Assembly (NCBI GenBank): GCA_003219925.1
Contig: QHQU01000007.1
Span: 1 to 21,645 of the forward strand
Length of the DNA: 21,645 nt
Origin: Verrucomicrobiota bacterium
GTDB lineage: Bacteria; Verrucomicrobiota; Verrucomicrobiia; Chthoniobacterales; UBA10450
Direction of reading: 5' to 3'
Below, piece after piece: positions 14,542 to 21,645 of this stretch. Position 1 is the first letter of the stretch; the number at the start of each line of letters is the position of its first letter. Under the pieces are notes generated by a model. It was not told where the DNA came from. It searched no databases and was given only the letters and a program-made list of their open reading frames with translations. The position numbers and the translations under genes are program-made.

Positions 14542-16080
14542 ATGAGTAGCATTCTTGAAGAAATCGAAACCAAAATCGCGGGACTGAAAACCTCGACCAC
14601 CAAGAGTAACATCGGTACTGTCCGCGAAACCGGCGACGGCGTGGCGCGTATCGAAGGATTGAGCGACGTGATGTTAAATGAAATGATCGAATTTCCCGGC
14701 GGCGTCTTCGGACTCGCTCTTAATCTCGAGGAAACCGAGGTGGGTGCGATTCTGCTCGGTGATGCCACTAAGATATCGGAAGGCGACGAGGCAAAAACGA
14801 CCGGTCGGTTGCTCTCGGTGCCGGTCGGGAAGGGGCTGCTCGGACGCGTAGTCAATACCCTCGGGGAGCCGCTCGACGGCAAAGGGGAAGTTAAATCGGA
14901 AACATTCTATCCTTTGGAAAAAATTGCCCCCGGAGTGATCAAGCGCCGCAGCGTCAGTCAACCGGTGCAGACCGGTATCATGGCGATTGACGCGATGATT
15001 CCGATTGGACGGGGCCAACGCGAGTTAATCATCGGCGATCGCGCCACCGGTAAAACCACCATCGGGATCGACACAATCATCAGTCAGGCGCGTTTGAACA
15101 AGGCGGGGGAGGATTCAAAGAGCAAAGATTACCGGCCGCTCTATTGCATTTACGTCGCGATCGGACAGAAAAATTCCAATGTCGCACGGGTCCTGGCTGT
15201 TCTGGAAAAAGAGGACGCGATGCGCTACAGCACTATTATTTCTGCTCCGGCTTCGGACAGCGCGACCAATCAATATCTCGCCCCATTCGCGGGCGCAGCT
15301 ATGGGCGAGTGGTTCATGGATAACGGAATGGATGCACTTATCATCTATGACGATCTCTCCAAACATGCGGTAGCCTATCGCCAGGTCTCGTTAGTTTTGA
15401 AGCGACCATCCGGGCGCGAAGCTTATCCGGGCGATGTCTTCTATTTGCACTCGCGTTTACTCGAACGCGCCGCCCGCGTCAGCGATGAATACGGCGGTGG
15501 CTCGGTCACTGCGCTGCCGATCATTGAAACGCAGGCCGGGGACGTCTCCGCTTATATCCCGACGAATGTGATCTCGATCACCGACGGTCAGATTTATCTC
15601 GAGACTGATCTCTTTTATCAAGGGGTGCGGCCGGCGATTTCTGTCGGCTTATCGGTCAGCCGGGTCGGTTCGGCCGCGCAGATCAAAGCGATCAAGCAGG
15701 TCGCTGGCAAAGTGAAGCTCGACCTCGCTCAGTTCCGTGAGCTCGCGGCATTCGCCCAGTTCGGCTCGGATCTGGATGCGGCGACCAAAGCGCGGCTCGA
15801 TCGCGGGCAGCGTATCGTCGAACTGTTTAAACAGATCCAATATAATCCAATCCCGGTGGAGCTGCAGGTGGCGGTGATGTGGGCGATGCAGAACGGATTC
15901 ATCGATCCAGTGCCGGTAGAGCGCGTGAAAGAATTCCAAAACAAACTGCAGGATTTTCTGCAGACGCGCAAGGAATCCCTCCTGGCGTCAATCCGCCAGA
16001 AAAAGCAGCTCGATGCCGAGCTCGAAGCCAACCTCAAGGCAACACTGGAAGAGTTCAGTGCGACCAAACCAGTCGGTTAA
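14542..16080 (+). CDS. atpA: ATP synthase F1 subunit alpha
   Basis: Non-catalytic nucleotide-binding subunit of F1, 512 residues, the usual length. Walker A is GDRATGKT (165-172), where most bacteria have GDRQTGKT; the Lys and Thr are kept. Other landmarks: IPIGRGQRELIIGDR, the LLERAARV segment and SVGLSVSRVGSAAQ, which includes the arginine finger region. The ATG is immediately preceded by CTAACGAGAT (14532-14541), a decamer repeated in front of atpD. An 84-nt gap follows before atpG, the longest in the operon. Confidence 0.97.
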   Translation: MSSILEEIETKIAGLKTSTTKSNIGTVRETGDGVARIEGLSDVMLNEMIEFPGGVFGLALNLEETEVGAILLGDATKISEGDEAKTTGRLLSVPVGKGLLGRVVNTLGEPLDGKGEVKSETFYPLEKIAPGVIKRRSVSQPVQTGIMAIDAMIPIGRGQRELIIGDRATGKTTIGIDTIISQARLNKAGEDSKSKDYRPLYCIYVAIGQKNSNVARVLAVLEKEDAMRYSTIISAPASDSATNQYLAPFAGAAMGEWFMDNGMDALIIYDDLSKHAVAYRQVSLVLKRPSGREAYPGDVFYLHSRLLERAARVSDEYGGGSVTALPIIETQAGDVSAYIPTNVISITDGQIYLETDLFYQGVRPAISVGLSVSRVGSAAQIKAIKQVAGKVKLDLAQFRELAAFAQFGSDLDAATKARLDRGQRIVELFKQIQYNPIPVELQVAVMWAMQNGFIDPVPVERVKEFQNKLQDFLQTRKESLLASIRQKKQLDAELEANLKATLEEFSATKPVG

Positions 16081-16095
16081 CCGGGATCAGACGAC

Positions 16096-16164
16096 ATGCC
16101 TACACCTTCGAAAAAAATTATCGCTGTGCGCGTGCGCTGTCGCCAGCCATTCCGCAATCCGTAG
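16096..16164 (+). other. 22-codon frame abutting and in phase with atpG
   Basis: ATG 16096 opens MPTPSKKIIAVRVRCRQPF plus three residues and ends in TAG (16162-16164) directly touching the atpG ATG in the same frame. It may be a leader peptide that delivers ribosomes to atpG, which has no visible Shine-Dalgarno site, or chance. The peptide is basic. No homologue is recognised. Confidence 0.3.
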
Positions 16165-17028
16165 ATGGCCAACACCCAGGACATTCGACGCCGAATCAAA
16201 TCGATTCGCAATACCGCGCAGATCACCAAGGCGATGCAAATGGTGGCCGCGTCAAAAATGCGCAAAGCTCAGCAGCATGCCCTGGCTGGCCGTCCCTACG
16301 CGGCGTTGATGAACAAGGTCCTGGTTTCGTTGCAACAGCGGACCGATCCCAGACTTCATCCCTTGCTCCAGGTGCGCGAAGTAAAAAAGGAGATGGTCAT
16401 CGTTATCAGTACCGACAAAGGCTTGGCTGGCGCGCTCAACACGAACCTGCTACGCGAGGCGGCGCGATTTGAAGCGAGCAAGACCGGCTACACTGTAGTT
16501 GGTCGAAAGGCGCGCCAATTCCTGGCTCGAACAAAACGCGAGTTACTCGCCGATTTCGAGTTGAAGGACGCGCCGACCTTTGTCGAAACCAAGCCGATCG
16601 CCCAGTTCGCGACGGAAAAATTTCTCGCTCGAGAAGTCGACAAGGTTTCTGTGGTTTACACGCACTTTATCAACACGATTAATCAACGGTCGACGGTGCA
16701 GACTCTTCTACCGATTGAGCACGGTGATCTTCCCAAGGACGAATCAAAGTTGGCAAGTGATCCTTTGCTTGGATATATCTTTGAACCCAACGCCGAAGGG
16801 GTATTAGAAGTGATGCTGCCCTATTATCTCCAGTATCAAATTTTTCAGATGATTCTTGATGCGCGCGCGTCCGAGCATAGCGCGCGAATGGTGGCGATGA
16901 AGAACGCGACGGACAACGCGCATCAGTTCATCAAGGACCTCACGCTTGAGTACAACAAAATGCGACAGGCGAGTATTACAACAGAGCTGCTCGAAATCGC
17001 GACCGCGCAGATGGCGCTCGGCCAGTAA
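16165..17028 (+). CDS. atpG: ATP synthase F1 subunit gamma
   Basis: Central rotor shaft, 287 residues, normal length. The N-terminal helix IRRRIKSIRNTAQITKAMQM appears as DIRRRIKSIRNTAQ then ITKAMQMVAASKMRKAQ, and the C-terminal helix has ARMVAMKNATDNA and MRQASITTELLEI, both hallmarks. In between is the Rossmann-like domain (VISTDKGLAGALN). The ATG follows the TAG of a 22-codon in-phase frame without space. Gap to atpD is 12 nt. Confidence 0.96.
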   Translation: MANTQDIRRRIKSIRNTAQITKAMQMVAASKMRKAQQHALAGRPYAALMNKVLVSLQQRTDPRLHPLLQVREVKKEMVIVISTDKGLAGALNTNLLREAARFEASKTGYTVVGRKARQFLARTKRELLADFELKDAPTFVETKPIAQFATEKFLAREVDKVSVVYTHFINTINQRSTVQTLLPIEHGDLPKDESKLASDPLLGYIFEPNAEGVLEVMLPYYLQYQIFQMILDARASEHSARMVAMKNATDNAHQFIKDLTLEYNKMRQASITTELLEIATAQMALGQ

Positions 17029-17040
17029 CTAACGAGATTT

Positions 17041-18453
17041 ATGAATACAGGAAGTATTGTTCAGGTCATCGGTCCGGTGGTCGATGTGGAATTTGGTAAC
17101 GTCACGGAGCTACCCAAAATCTATAACGCGCTCGAAATTGAGTACGAGATCAATGGTAACCCGACCAAGCTCACGCTCGAAGTCCAACAGCATCTAGGCG
17201 AAAACTGGGTGCGCTCGATTGCCATGTCGTCGACCGAAGGCTTGAAACGGGGGATGAAAGTGAATGACACTGGTGGCCCCATCACCGTCCCAGTAGGTGA
17301 GGGAACTCTCGGACGCGTTTTCAATGTTACCGGCGATCCGGTCGATAACAGGGGCCCGGTTAAGTTCGCAAAACGGTATCCTATTCATCGGCCCGCGCCG
17401 TCGCTCACAGATCAAGACGTCAAAGCGCAGGTTCTTGAGACCGGAATTAAAGTGATCGATTTGATCTGCCCGTTTACCAAAGGCGGCAAGGTAGGCGCAT
17501 TCGGTGGCGCCGGCGTTGGCAAGACGGTCGTCATCCTCGAGTTGATCAACAACATTGCTAAAGGGCATGGCGGACTTTCTGTCTTCGGCGGTGTGGGCGA
17601 ACGGACGCGCGAAGGCAACGATCTCTATGTCGAAATGAGCGAAGCGGGCGTGATCGATCAAAAGGATCTTAGCAAATCCAAAGTGGCGCTGGTCTACGGA
17701 CAGATGAACGAGCCACCGGGCGCACGTCTGCGAGTTGCCCTCTCTGCTCTCGCCATGACGGAGTATTTCCGCGACGAAAAAAATCAGGACGTGCTTTTGT
17801 TTATCGATAACATCTTTCGCTTCTCTCAAGCAGGCTCGGAAGTGTCTGCCTTACTGGGACGCACGCCGAGCGCAGTCGGTTATCAGCCAACGCTGGCGGC
17901 CGAAATGGGAGACTTGCAGGAGCGCATTACCTCAACCAAGAACGGATCGATTACCTCAGTCCAGGCAGTTTACGTTCCGGCCGACGATCTTACCGATCCG
18001 GCGCCGGCGAACACGTTTGCGCATCTTGATTCTACCATTGTGCTGGAGCGGGCGATCGCGGAGCTGGGAATTTATCCGGCGGTTGATCCGCTTGCTTCTA
18101 CGTCGAAAGCCTTGGCGCCAGAAGTAGTCGGTGAAGACCATTACGCGGTCGCGCGTGGTGTTCAGAAAGTGCTACAACGCTACAAAGATTTGCAGGACAT
18201 TATCGCTATTTTGGGCATGGATGAGTTGTCGCCGGAAGACAAGCTCACTGTTTACCGTGCGCGTAAGATCCAACGCTTTCTTAGCCAGCCGTTCCACGTC
18301 GCGGAAGTTTTTACCGGTACCAAAGGCCAATATGTGCCAATTGCGGAGACTGTGCGCGGGTTTAAGGAAATTCTCGAAGGCAAACACGACGATGTGCCGG
18401 AAACAAATTTCTACATGAAGGGCGGCATTGATCAGATCAAGGAGGAAAGTTAA
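17041..18453 (+). CDS. atpD: ATP synthase F1 subunit beta
   Basis: Catalytic subunit, 470 residues. Walker A GGAGVGKT (155-162, Lys161), catalytic Glu in GVGERTREGNDLY, Walker B LLFIDNIFRFSQAG, and the DELSPEDK stretch (the DELSEED lever, here DELSPED) are all present. The start is preceded by CTAACGAGAT two bases before ATG, the same decamer as at atpA. Its stop TAA overlaps the atpC ATG by one base, so the two are translationally coupled. Confidence 0.98.
   Translation: MNTGSIVQVIGPVVDVEFGNVTELPKIYNALEIEYEINGNPTKLTLEVQQHLGENWVRSIAMSSTEGLKRGMKVNDTGGPITVPVGEGTLGRVFNVTGDPVDNRGPVKFAKRYPIHRPAPSLTDQDVKAQVLETGIKVIDLICPFTKGGKVGAFGGAGVGKTVVILELINNIAKGHGGLSVFGGVGERTREGNDLYVEMSEAGVIDQKDLSKSKVALVYGQMNEPPGARLRVALSALAMTEYFRDEKNQDVLLFIDNIFRFSQAGSEVSALLGRTPSAVGYQPTLAAEMGDLQERITSTKNGSITSVQAVYVPADDLTDPAPANTFAHLDSTIVLERAIAELGIYPAVDPLASTSKALAPEVVGEDHYAVARGVQKVLQRYKDLQDIIAILGMDELSPEDKLTVYRARKIQRFLSQPFHVAEVFTGTKGQYVPIAETVRGFKEILEGKHDDVPETNFYMKGGIDQIKEES
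18439..18449 (+). promoter_or_regulatory. Strong Shine-Dalgarno site for atpC
   Basis: AAGGAGG within the end of atpD sits about 8 nt before the atpC ATG. It is the only near-perfect site in the operon. This shows canonical anti-SD pairing is used here, so the absence of such sites elsewhere is a property of those genes. Confidence 0.75.
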
Positions 18454-18860
18454 TGGCTACTTTGCGACTGGAAATCGTTACGCCCGAGAGAATCGCCTAC
18501 GCCGAGGACGTGGAGATGGTAACACTTCCCGGATCGGAAGGTGAGCTTGGGGTTTATCCGAAGCACGTGCCGGTGCTAACAATTTTAAAACCGGGTGAGG
18601 TCCGCGTGGTAAAGGACAAACGCGCTACTTCGCTGGCTGTCGGTGAAGGTTTCATTGAAATTACACCGGAACGAGTCTCGATTCTAACCGATATGGCTTT
18701 GGAGGCCCAGGTAATCGATGAGGCTGCGGCTGAGAAGGCAGTTGCTCGCGCGCAGGCCGCGATGAAGGAGGATCACACTGCGGAAGAAGTCGCTGCAATT
18801 CAAGCATCGCTGCAGAAAGCGCTCGCGCAATTGCACGTAAAACGCCGGCGGCATTCCTAG
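18453..18860 (+). CDS. atpC: ATP synthase F1 subunit epsilon
   Basis: Rotor-base and regulatory subunit, 135 residues. The N-terminal beta-sandwich is clear (LEIVTPERIAYAEDVEMV, LPGSEGELGVYPKHVPVL) and the C-terminal two-helix region (about 90-135) is rich in Ala/Glu/Lys, able to extend and inhibit the enzyme as in other bacteria. The start overlaps the atpD stop (TAATG) and has the best ribosome site of the operon. lpxI follows after 18 nt. Confidence 0.95.
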   Translation: MATLRLEIVTPERIAYAEDVEMVTLPGSEGELGVYPKHVPVLTILKPGEVRVVKDKRATSLAVGEGFIEITPERVSILTDMALEAQVIDEAAAEKAVARAQAAMKEDHTAEEVAAIQASLQKALAQLHVKRRRHS

Positions 18861-18878
18861 CTGCTCTTCCGCGCGAAA

Positions 18879-19688
18879 TTGCACGCGCCCGATCAACTCG
18901 CCATTATCGCCGGCAACGGCGTTTACCCGCGGGTCCTCGCGCGCGCGGCACGAGCAGCAGGCGTTCGGAAGATTCTCGCTCTTGCTTTCGAAGGGGAGAC
19001 CGAAGCGGAACTTGGTCAGCTCGTCGATGAAATTTGCTGGCTGCGCGTCGGTCAATTGAATCGGATGCTTTGCACTCTGCGCGATGCCCAGATTACCAGC
19101 GCGATGATGGCAGGCCAAATCGCGCCGCGAAATCTATTCGACCTTCATCCCGACTGGCGCGCCCTGCTGCTGCTGGCGAAGCTGAAACAACGCAATGCCG
19201 AATCGATCTTTCGGGCCATCGCCGGCGAGCTCGAGAAAATAGGTGTGGCGCTCTTACCAGCGACTACTTTTCTGGAAGATTTTCTGGCCGGCAAGGATTT
19301 GATCGTGGGACCAAAACTATCGCGCCGAGAAAAGTCGGACATCGATCTTGGCTGGGATATCGCACAGAAAATTGCGGCCCTCGATATTGGACAAACGATA
19401 ATTGTAAAAAACGGAGCCGTCCTTGCGATTGAAGGATTTGATGGAACCAATGAGACAATGCGCCGTGGCGGCGCGCTTGGACGTGGGGGCGCCGTCATGA
19501 TCAAGGTCGCCAAACCTAATCAAGACATGCGCTTCGACGTTCCTGTCATTGGTCGAGAAACAATCTCGGTCGCGGCGGAGGCAAAGATTCGAGTGATTGC
19601 TTTAGAAGCAAGCCGCACTCTATTGCTGGAAAAACAGGATGTAATCCGGGCTGCGCAGAACGCGAAAATTTCGCTGTTTGGCCGCTGA
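18879..19688 (+). CDS. lpxI: UDP-2,3-diacylglucosamine pyrophosphatase LpxI
   Basis: Hydrolyses UDP-2,3-diacylglucosamine to lipid X in lipid A biosynthesis; LpxI replaces LpxH in many bacteria. It has 269 residues, as in Caulobacter LpxI. Landmarks: N-terminal LAIIAGNGVYPRVLARAARAAG; MMAGQIAPRNLF; and the C-terminal domain with IVKNGAVLAIEGFDGTNETM, RGGAVMIKVAKPNQDMRFDVPVIG. The start is a TTG with no better alternative downstream that keeps the first strand. It lies 18 nt behind atpC and is probably co-transcribed with the ATP synthase genes, unlike the usual place beside lpxA/lpxB. Confidence 0.92.
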   Translation: MHAPDQLAIIAGNGVYPRVLARAARAAGVRKILALAFEGETEAELGQLVDEICWLRVGQLNRMLCTLRDAQITSAMMAGQIAPRNLFDLHPDWRALLLLAKLKQRNAESIFRAIAGELEKIGVALLPATTFLEDFLAGKDLIVGPKLSRREKSDIDLGWDIAQKIAALDIGQTIIVKNGAVLAIEGFDGTNETMRRGGALGRGGAVMIKVAKPNQDMRFDVPVIGRETISVAAEAKIRVIALEASRTLLLEKQDVIRAAQNAKISLFGR

Positions 19689-19725
19689 GTCGCAACTTTG
19701 CAGCCGGACTGGCTTGAGAAAAGAG

Positions 19726-19750
19726 CCCGTCGCGTTGCCCGATGGGTTTA
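19726..19750 (+). terminator. Possible weak terminator of the atp-lpxI operon
   Basis: CCCGTCG (19726-19732) pairs with CGATGGG (19740-19746), with one G-T wobble and a 7-nt loop, followed by TTTATT. It lies 38 nt after the lpxI stop. The T-run is short. The remaining gap to 19861 (about 110 nt) must contain the pilin operon promoter; I see none I can defend. Confidence 0.4.
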
Positions 19751-19861
19751 TTCCTAGTTTTCCCCTGGAGACTCTCGAGGAAAGCGCAAATATTACTCTA
19801 CCTTCCTCAGACTGCGGGACAATTCGAAAACGGGCACACAGACTGCTGCAAATTTTGAAAG

Positions 19862-20428
19862 ATGATACTTGCGCGCCCCACGCAGTTTCAGGCTGGCAAT
19901 ACGCTCGCTGAAACCCTCGTCGCAGCCACTCTTGTCGGCGCTTTTTTCGTGACGATTTTCGAAGTTAACGCGGTTTGCCTGCGTTATATCGACGCGAGCA
20001 AGGAATGTGTGGCAGCCGTCCAGGGTGTTCAGGACCGCATCGAAGGCTTAAGAAACCTCGCGTTTAGCGATCTCATTTCACCAAGCTATATGATGAATTC
20101 GCAGCCGACGCCTGCGCCCTCGGGACCGAGGCCGGTTTCGTTGGTTTATCCTTCTAACTCGTCGGATCTCGTTGCTCGGGTCACAGAAGAGGTGACGGTC
20201 AGCGCTTACCCGAGTGGCACCCCCCTCCCAGGGGGCACTCCCAATATCACCTACACGCGTCCGCCAGGCGCCGCTGTTTATCCGAGCGCCTCGCCCGCGA
20301 CATCACCGGACTTCAGCGGAATTACTATGGTCAAAGTGAAGGTGAAATACACCTGGACGGCGACCCTTGGTGGTCGTCCACGCAGCGAAGAAACCGAGAC
20401 GCTGGTTGCAGCCGGAACCAAGAAATGA
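19862..20428 (+). CDS. Type IV pilin-like protein, PilV-like
   Basis: Minor pilin or pseudopilin of 188 residues. A 12-residue leader ends in Gly; the predicted prepilin peptidase site is AG/NTLAETLVAATLVG with the required Glu at +5 (E17), followed by a hydrophobic helix. Beyond that is a variable Pro/Ser-rich region (about 80-150) and a C-terminal strand region (MVKVKVKYTWTATLGG). The atypical NTLAET start of the mature protein, rather than FTLIE, matches PilV/GspI-type proteins such as those reading TLxEVLVA. Its stop overlaps the next start as ATGA, so the two are coupled. It could equally belong to a type II secretion system; no assembly ATPase or secretin is in view. Confidence 0.82.
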   Translation: MILARPTQFQAGNTLAETLVAATLVGAFFVTIFEVNAVCLRYIDASKECVAAVQGVQDRIEGLRNLAFSDLISPSYMMNSQPTPAPSGPRPVSLVYPSNSSDLVARVTEEVTVSAYPSGTPLPGGTPNITYTRPPGAAVYPSASPATSPDFSGITMVKVKVKYTWTATLGGRPRSEETETLVAAGTKK

Positions 20429-21276
20429 AGCCTGCTCGGCTACATGACCAAGGCTTCACCTTAATAGAACTGATGTTTGCCGTCGCCGTCGGCGCGCTCA
20501 TGATGGCGGCGCTCGTGGCTGCTGCGGTCTGCCTGCACCGGAGCTTCACCGCGGTGGATAATTACTTTGCCTCGCACGTGCAACAGGTGCGGATCATGGA
20601 CTACCTCAGCCGGGATGTGAAGCGTTCATACATCGTCACCACCAGCACAGATCTGCAAAACGTGACTTGTATCATTCCGAACTACCTGGTTGACAATGGG
20701 AGCAACCAGCCGACACGCGCCACGCCCACTCTTTCGCTGGTTGGGAACAAAGTCGTCGCCAATTATCAGGCTAGTACCGTGAATAGCGTCACAATAACGC
20801 AAGGCTCTACTAATCTTACCTGTCCTGGGCTTGTGCTGGTTTCTTCTCATTTTACGAACTCGAACGTCGGACAATCTGTCGTTGGCACCGGTATCCCGGC
20901 GGGTACCACCATCCGAAGCGTTTCCAATTGCATTTCGGGGAGTTGCAGTCAGGCCACCATGTCGAACGCGGCTGGTACTACTAATAACAGCGCTACCGTT
21001 ACGATTGGCGCACTCACTAACGTGGTTTACTCCGTCGTTAATCAGGCAATCCAGCGAAGAGAAAACGGGGGTCTCACCAACATCGCAGCTAGCGCCGACA
21101 ATTTGATCCCCCTCACTAGCAACGTCGAGCTTCTAAACACCGAGTTTACGCAATCAACCGTAAGCTTTCTGCCCCAGTTCGCCAGGGGCAATCAGGCTTT
21201 TTTCGCTGACGAGCGCGCCGGCACAACCATCTTTTCGCTCACCTATCTTCGCAACAGGCGAAGAGGGGACGGTTAA
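20425..21276 (+). CDS. Type IV pilin-like protein, PilW/GspJ-like, with beta-rich insert
   Basis: A 283-residue prepilin with classic signature QG/FTLIELMFAV (cleavage after G10, Glu+5 = E15) and a long hydrophobic helix (11-35). Early motif MDYLSRDVKRS is typical of PilW/PulJ proteins, as is the C-terminal TIFSLTYLRNRRRGDG. Between about 121 and 195 is a Thr/Ser/Asn/Gly-rich segment with VVGTGIPAGTTIRSVS and a SCSQATMSNAAGT stretch that resembles the repeated GTGIPAGTTI units I know from phage tail and adhesin-like proteins; flanks VVANYQ and NVVYSVVNQAI read like a normal pilin interrupted there. Four Cys beyond the anchor helix (C82, C133, C169, C174) could form disulfides. Starts inside the PilV-like stop (ATGA). 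Confidence 0.85.
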   Translation: MKPARLHDQGFTLIELMFAVAVGALMMAALVAAAVCLHRSFTAVDNYFASHVQQVRIMDYLSRDVKRSYIVTTSTDLQNVTCIIPNYLVDNGSNQPTRATPTLSLVGNKVVANYQASTVNSVTITQGSTNLTCPGLVLVSSHFTNSNVGQSVVGTGIPAGTTIRSVSNCISGSCSQATMSNAAGTTNNSATVTIGALTNVVYSVVNQAIQRRENGGLTNIAASADNLIPLTSNVELLNTEFTQSTVSFLPQFARGNQAFFADERAGTTIFSLTYLRNRRRGDG

Positions 21277-21294
21277 TTTACCGCAGCTAACGAA

Positions 21295-21645
21295 ATGAAG
21301 ATACAAATTCACCATAGAGATGACGGCCACATTCTCGTTTGTGCGCTTTGCACAATCGTGATTGTCTCTTTAATCGGGGCCAACGTTTTGGTTAATTGTA
21401 TCACGCATTACAATGTCACGGCGAAGCAGGTCAAAGGATGGAAGGAGGCTCTCTACGCGGCGGAAGCGGGCGGCGACGCGGGCTTTGACGAAGTGCGAAA
21501 AGCGCTTAATCCAATTAGCTTGCCCTTTACCACAGACGGCTGGGCCGTCGCGCCCTCCCCGGCCCCGACTCCTGGGCCTGCCTGGACCAAAACCATCAGT
21601 GGCTTCGGACAAGAAGGCAACCTTTCCACGACTGTAACCATCGAT
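21295..21645 (+). CDS. PilX-like membrane-anchored pilus assembly protein, 3' end outside window
   Basis: Open for 117 codons to the window edge. Translation begins MKIQIHHRDDGHILVCAL, then a hydrophobic helix (about 13-35, TIVIVSLIGANVLVN). The segment KEALYAAEAGGDAGFDEVRKAL contains the AAEAG motif typical of PilX-type minor pilins; there is no FTLIE motif, also as in PilX. A Pro-rich linker (about 87-97, SPAPTPGP) follows. It sits 18 nt after the PilW-like gene, with CTAACGA one base before the ATG. The PilV-PilW-PilX order matches minor-pilin operons, where an adhesin such as PilY1 often follows. Confidence 0.75.
   Translation, partial: MKIQIHHRDDGHILVCALCTIVIVSLIGANVLVNCITHYNVTAKQVKGWKEALYAAEAGGDAGFDEVRKALNPISLPFTTDGWAVAPSPAPTPGPAWTKTISGFGQEGNLSTTVTID

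Noticed and set aside
19678..19911. Plus-strand frame of 77 codons between lpxI and the PilV-like gene
   Set aside because: It overlaps both neighbours in another frame and the possible terminator; no conserved features.

Overview
The window looks like chromosomal DNA of a Gram-negative bacterium. Two lipid A genes (an LpxL/HtrB-type acyltransferase and LpxI), a complete F-type ATP synthase operon and type IV pilin-like genes support this. GTG/TTG starts, mostly weak Shine-Dalgarno sites and intergenic hairpin repeats make me suspect a soil Verrucomicrobiota (Chthoniobacter/Spartobacteria-like). That placement is inference from recalled features, not a search result.

Layout. (1) 1-1090, minus: zwf (glucose-6-phosphate dehydrogenase), cut by the window edge. 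(2) 1091-1455: no gene; a chain of perfect mini-hairpins, including a 96-bp cassette with 10-bp terminal inverted repeats. (3) 1456-3243, minus: one reading frame encoding a low-molecular-weight phosphatase fused to serine hydroxymethyltransferase. (4) 3331-7479, plus: lipid A-type acyltransferase, NRAMP Mn/Fe transporter, universal stress protein, and a GT4 glycogen/maltose-1-phosphate synthase-type glycosyltransferase. (5) 7520-9213, plus: a truncated N-terminal copy of a cytochrome P450 immediately before a complete P450 that ends at a rho-independent terminator. (6) 9313-9549, minus: a small basic protein; then a repeat-bearing gap. (7) 9787-12231, plus: Obg GTPase and a GT4 glycosyltransferase. 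(8) 12354-18860, plus: atpBEFHAGDC, followed 18 nt later by lpxI. (9) 19862-21645, plus: three membrane-anchored pilin-like genes in PilV-PilW-PilX order, the last cut by the window edge.

How the genes fit together: zwf feeds the pentose phosphate pathway and NADPH; the SHMT fusion supplies one-carbon units; the ATP synthase operon is complete for the eight core subunits but has no atpI in front. The acyltransferase and LpxI both act in lipid A assembly. The pilin trio is probably the start of a minor-pilin/secretion operon continuing past the edge.

No wholly new multi-gene system stands out. The best leads are the phosphatase-SHMT fusion, the aligned P450 half-copy with ATGA coupling, the hairpin cassette between zwf and glyA, a pilin with a phage-tail-like beta insert, an acidic insert in Obg, a short ATP synthase delta subunit, and a CTAACGA motif touching several start codons.
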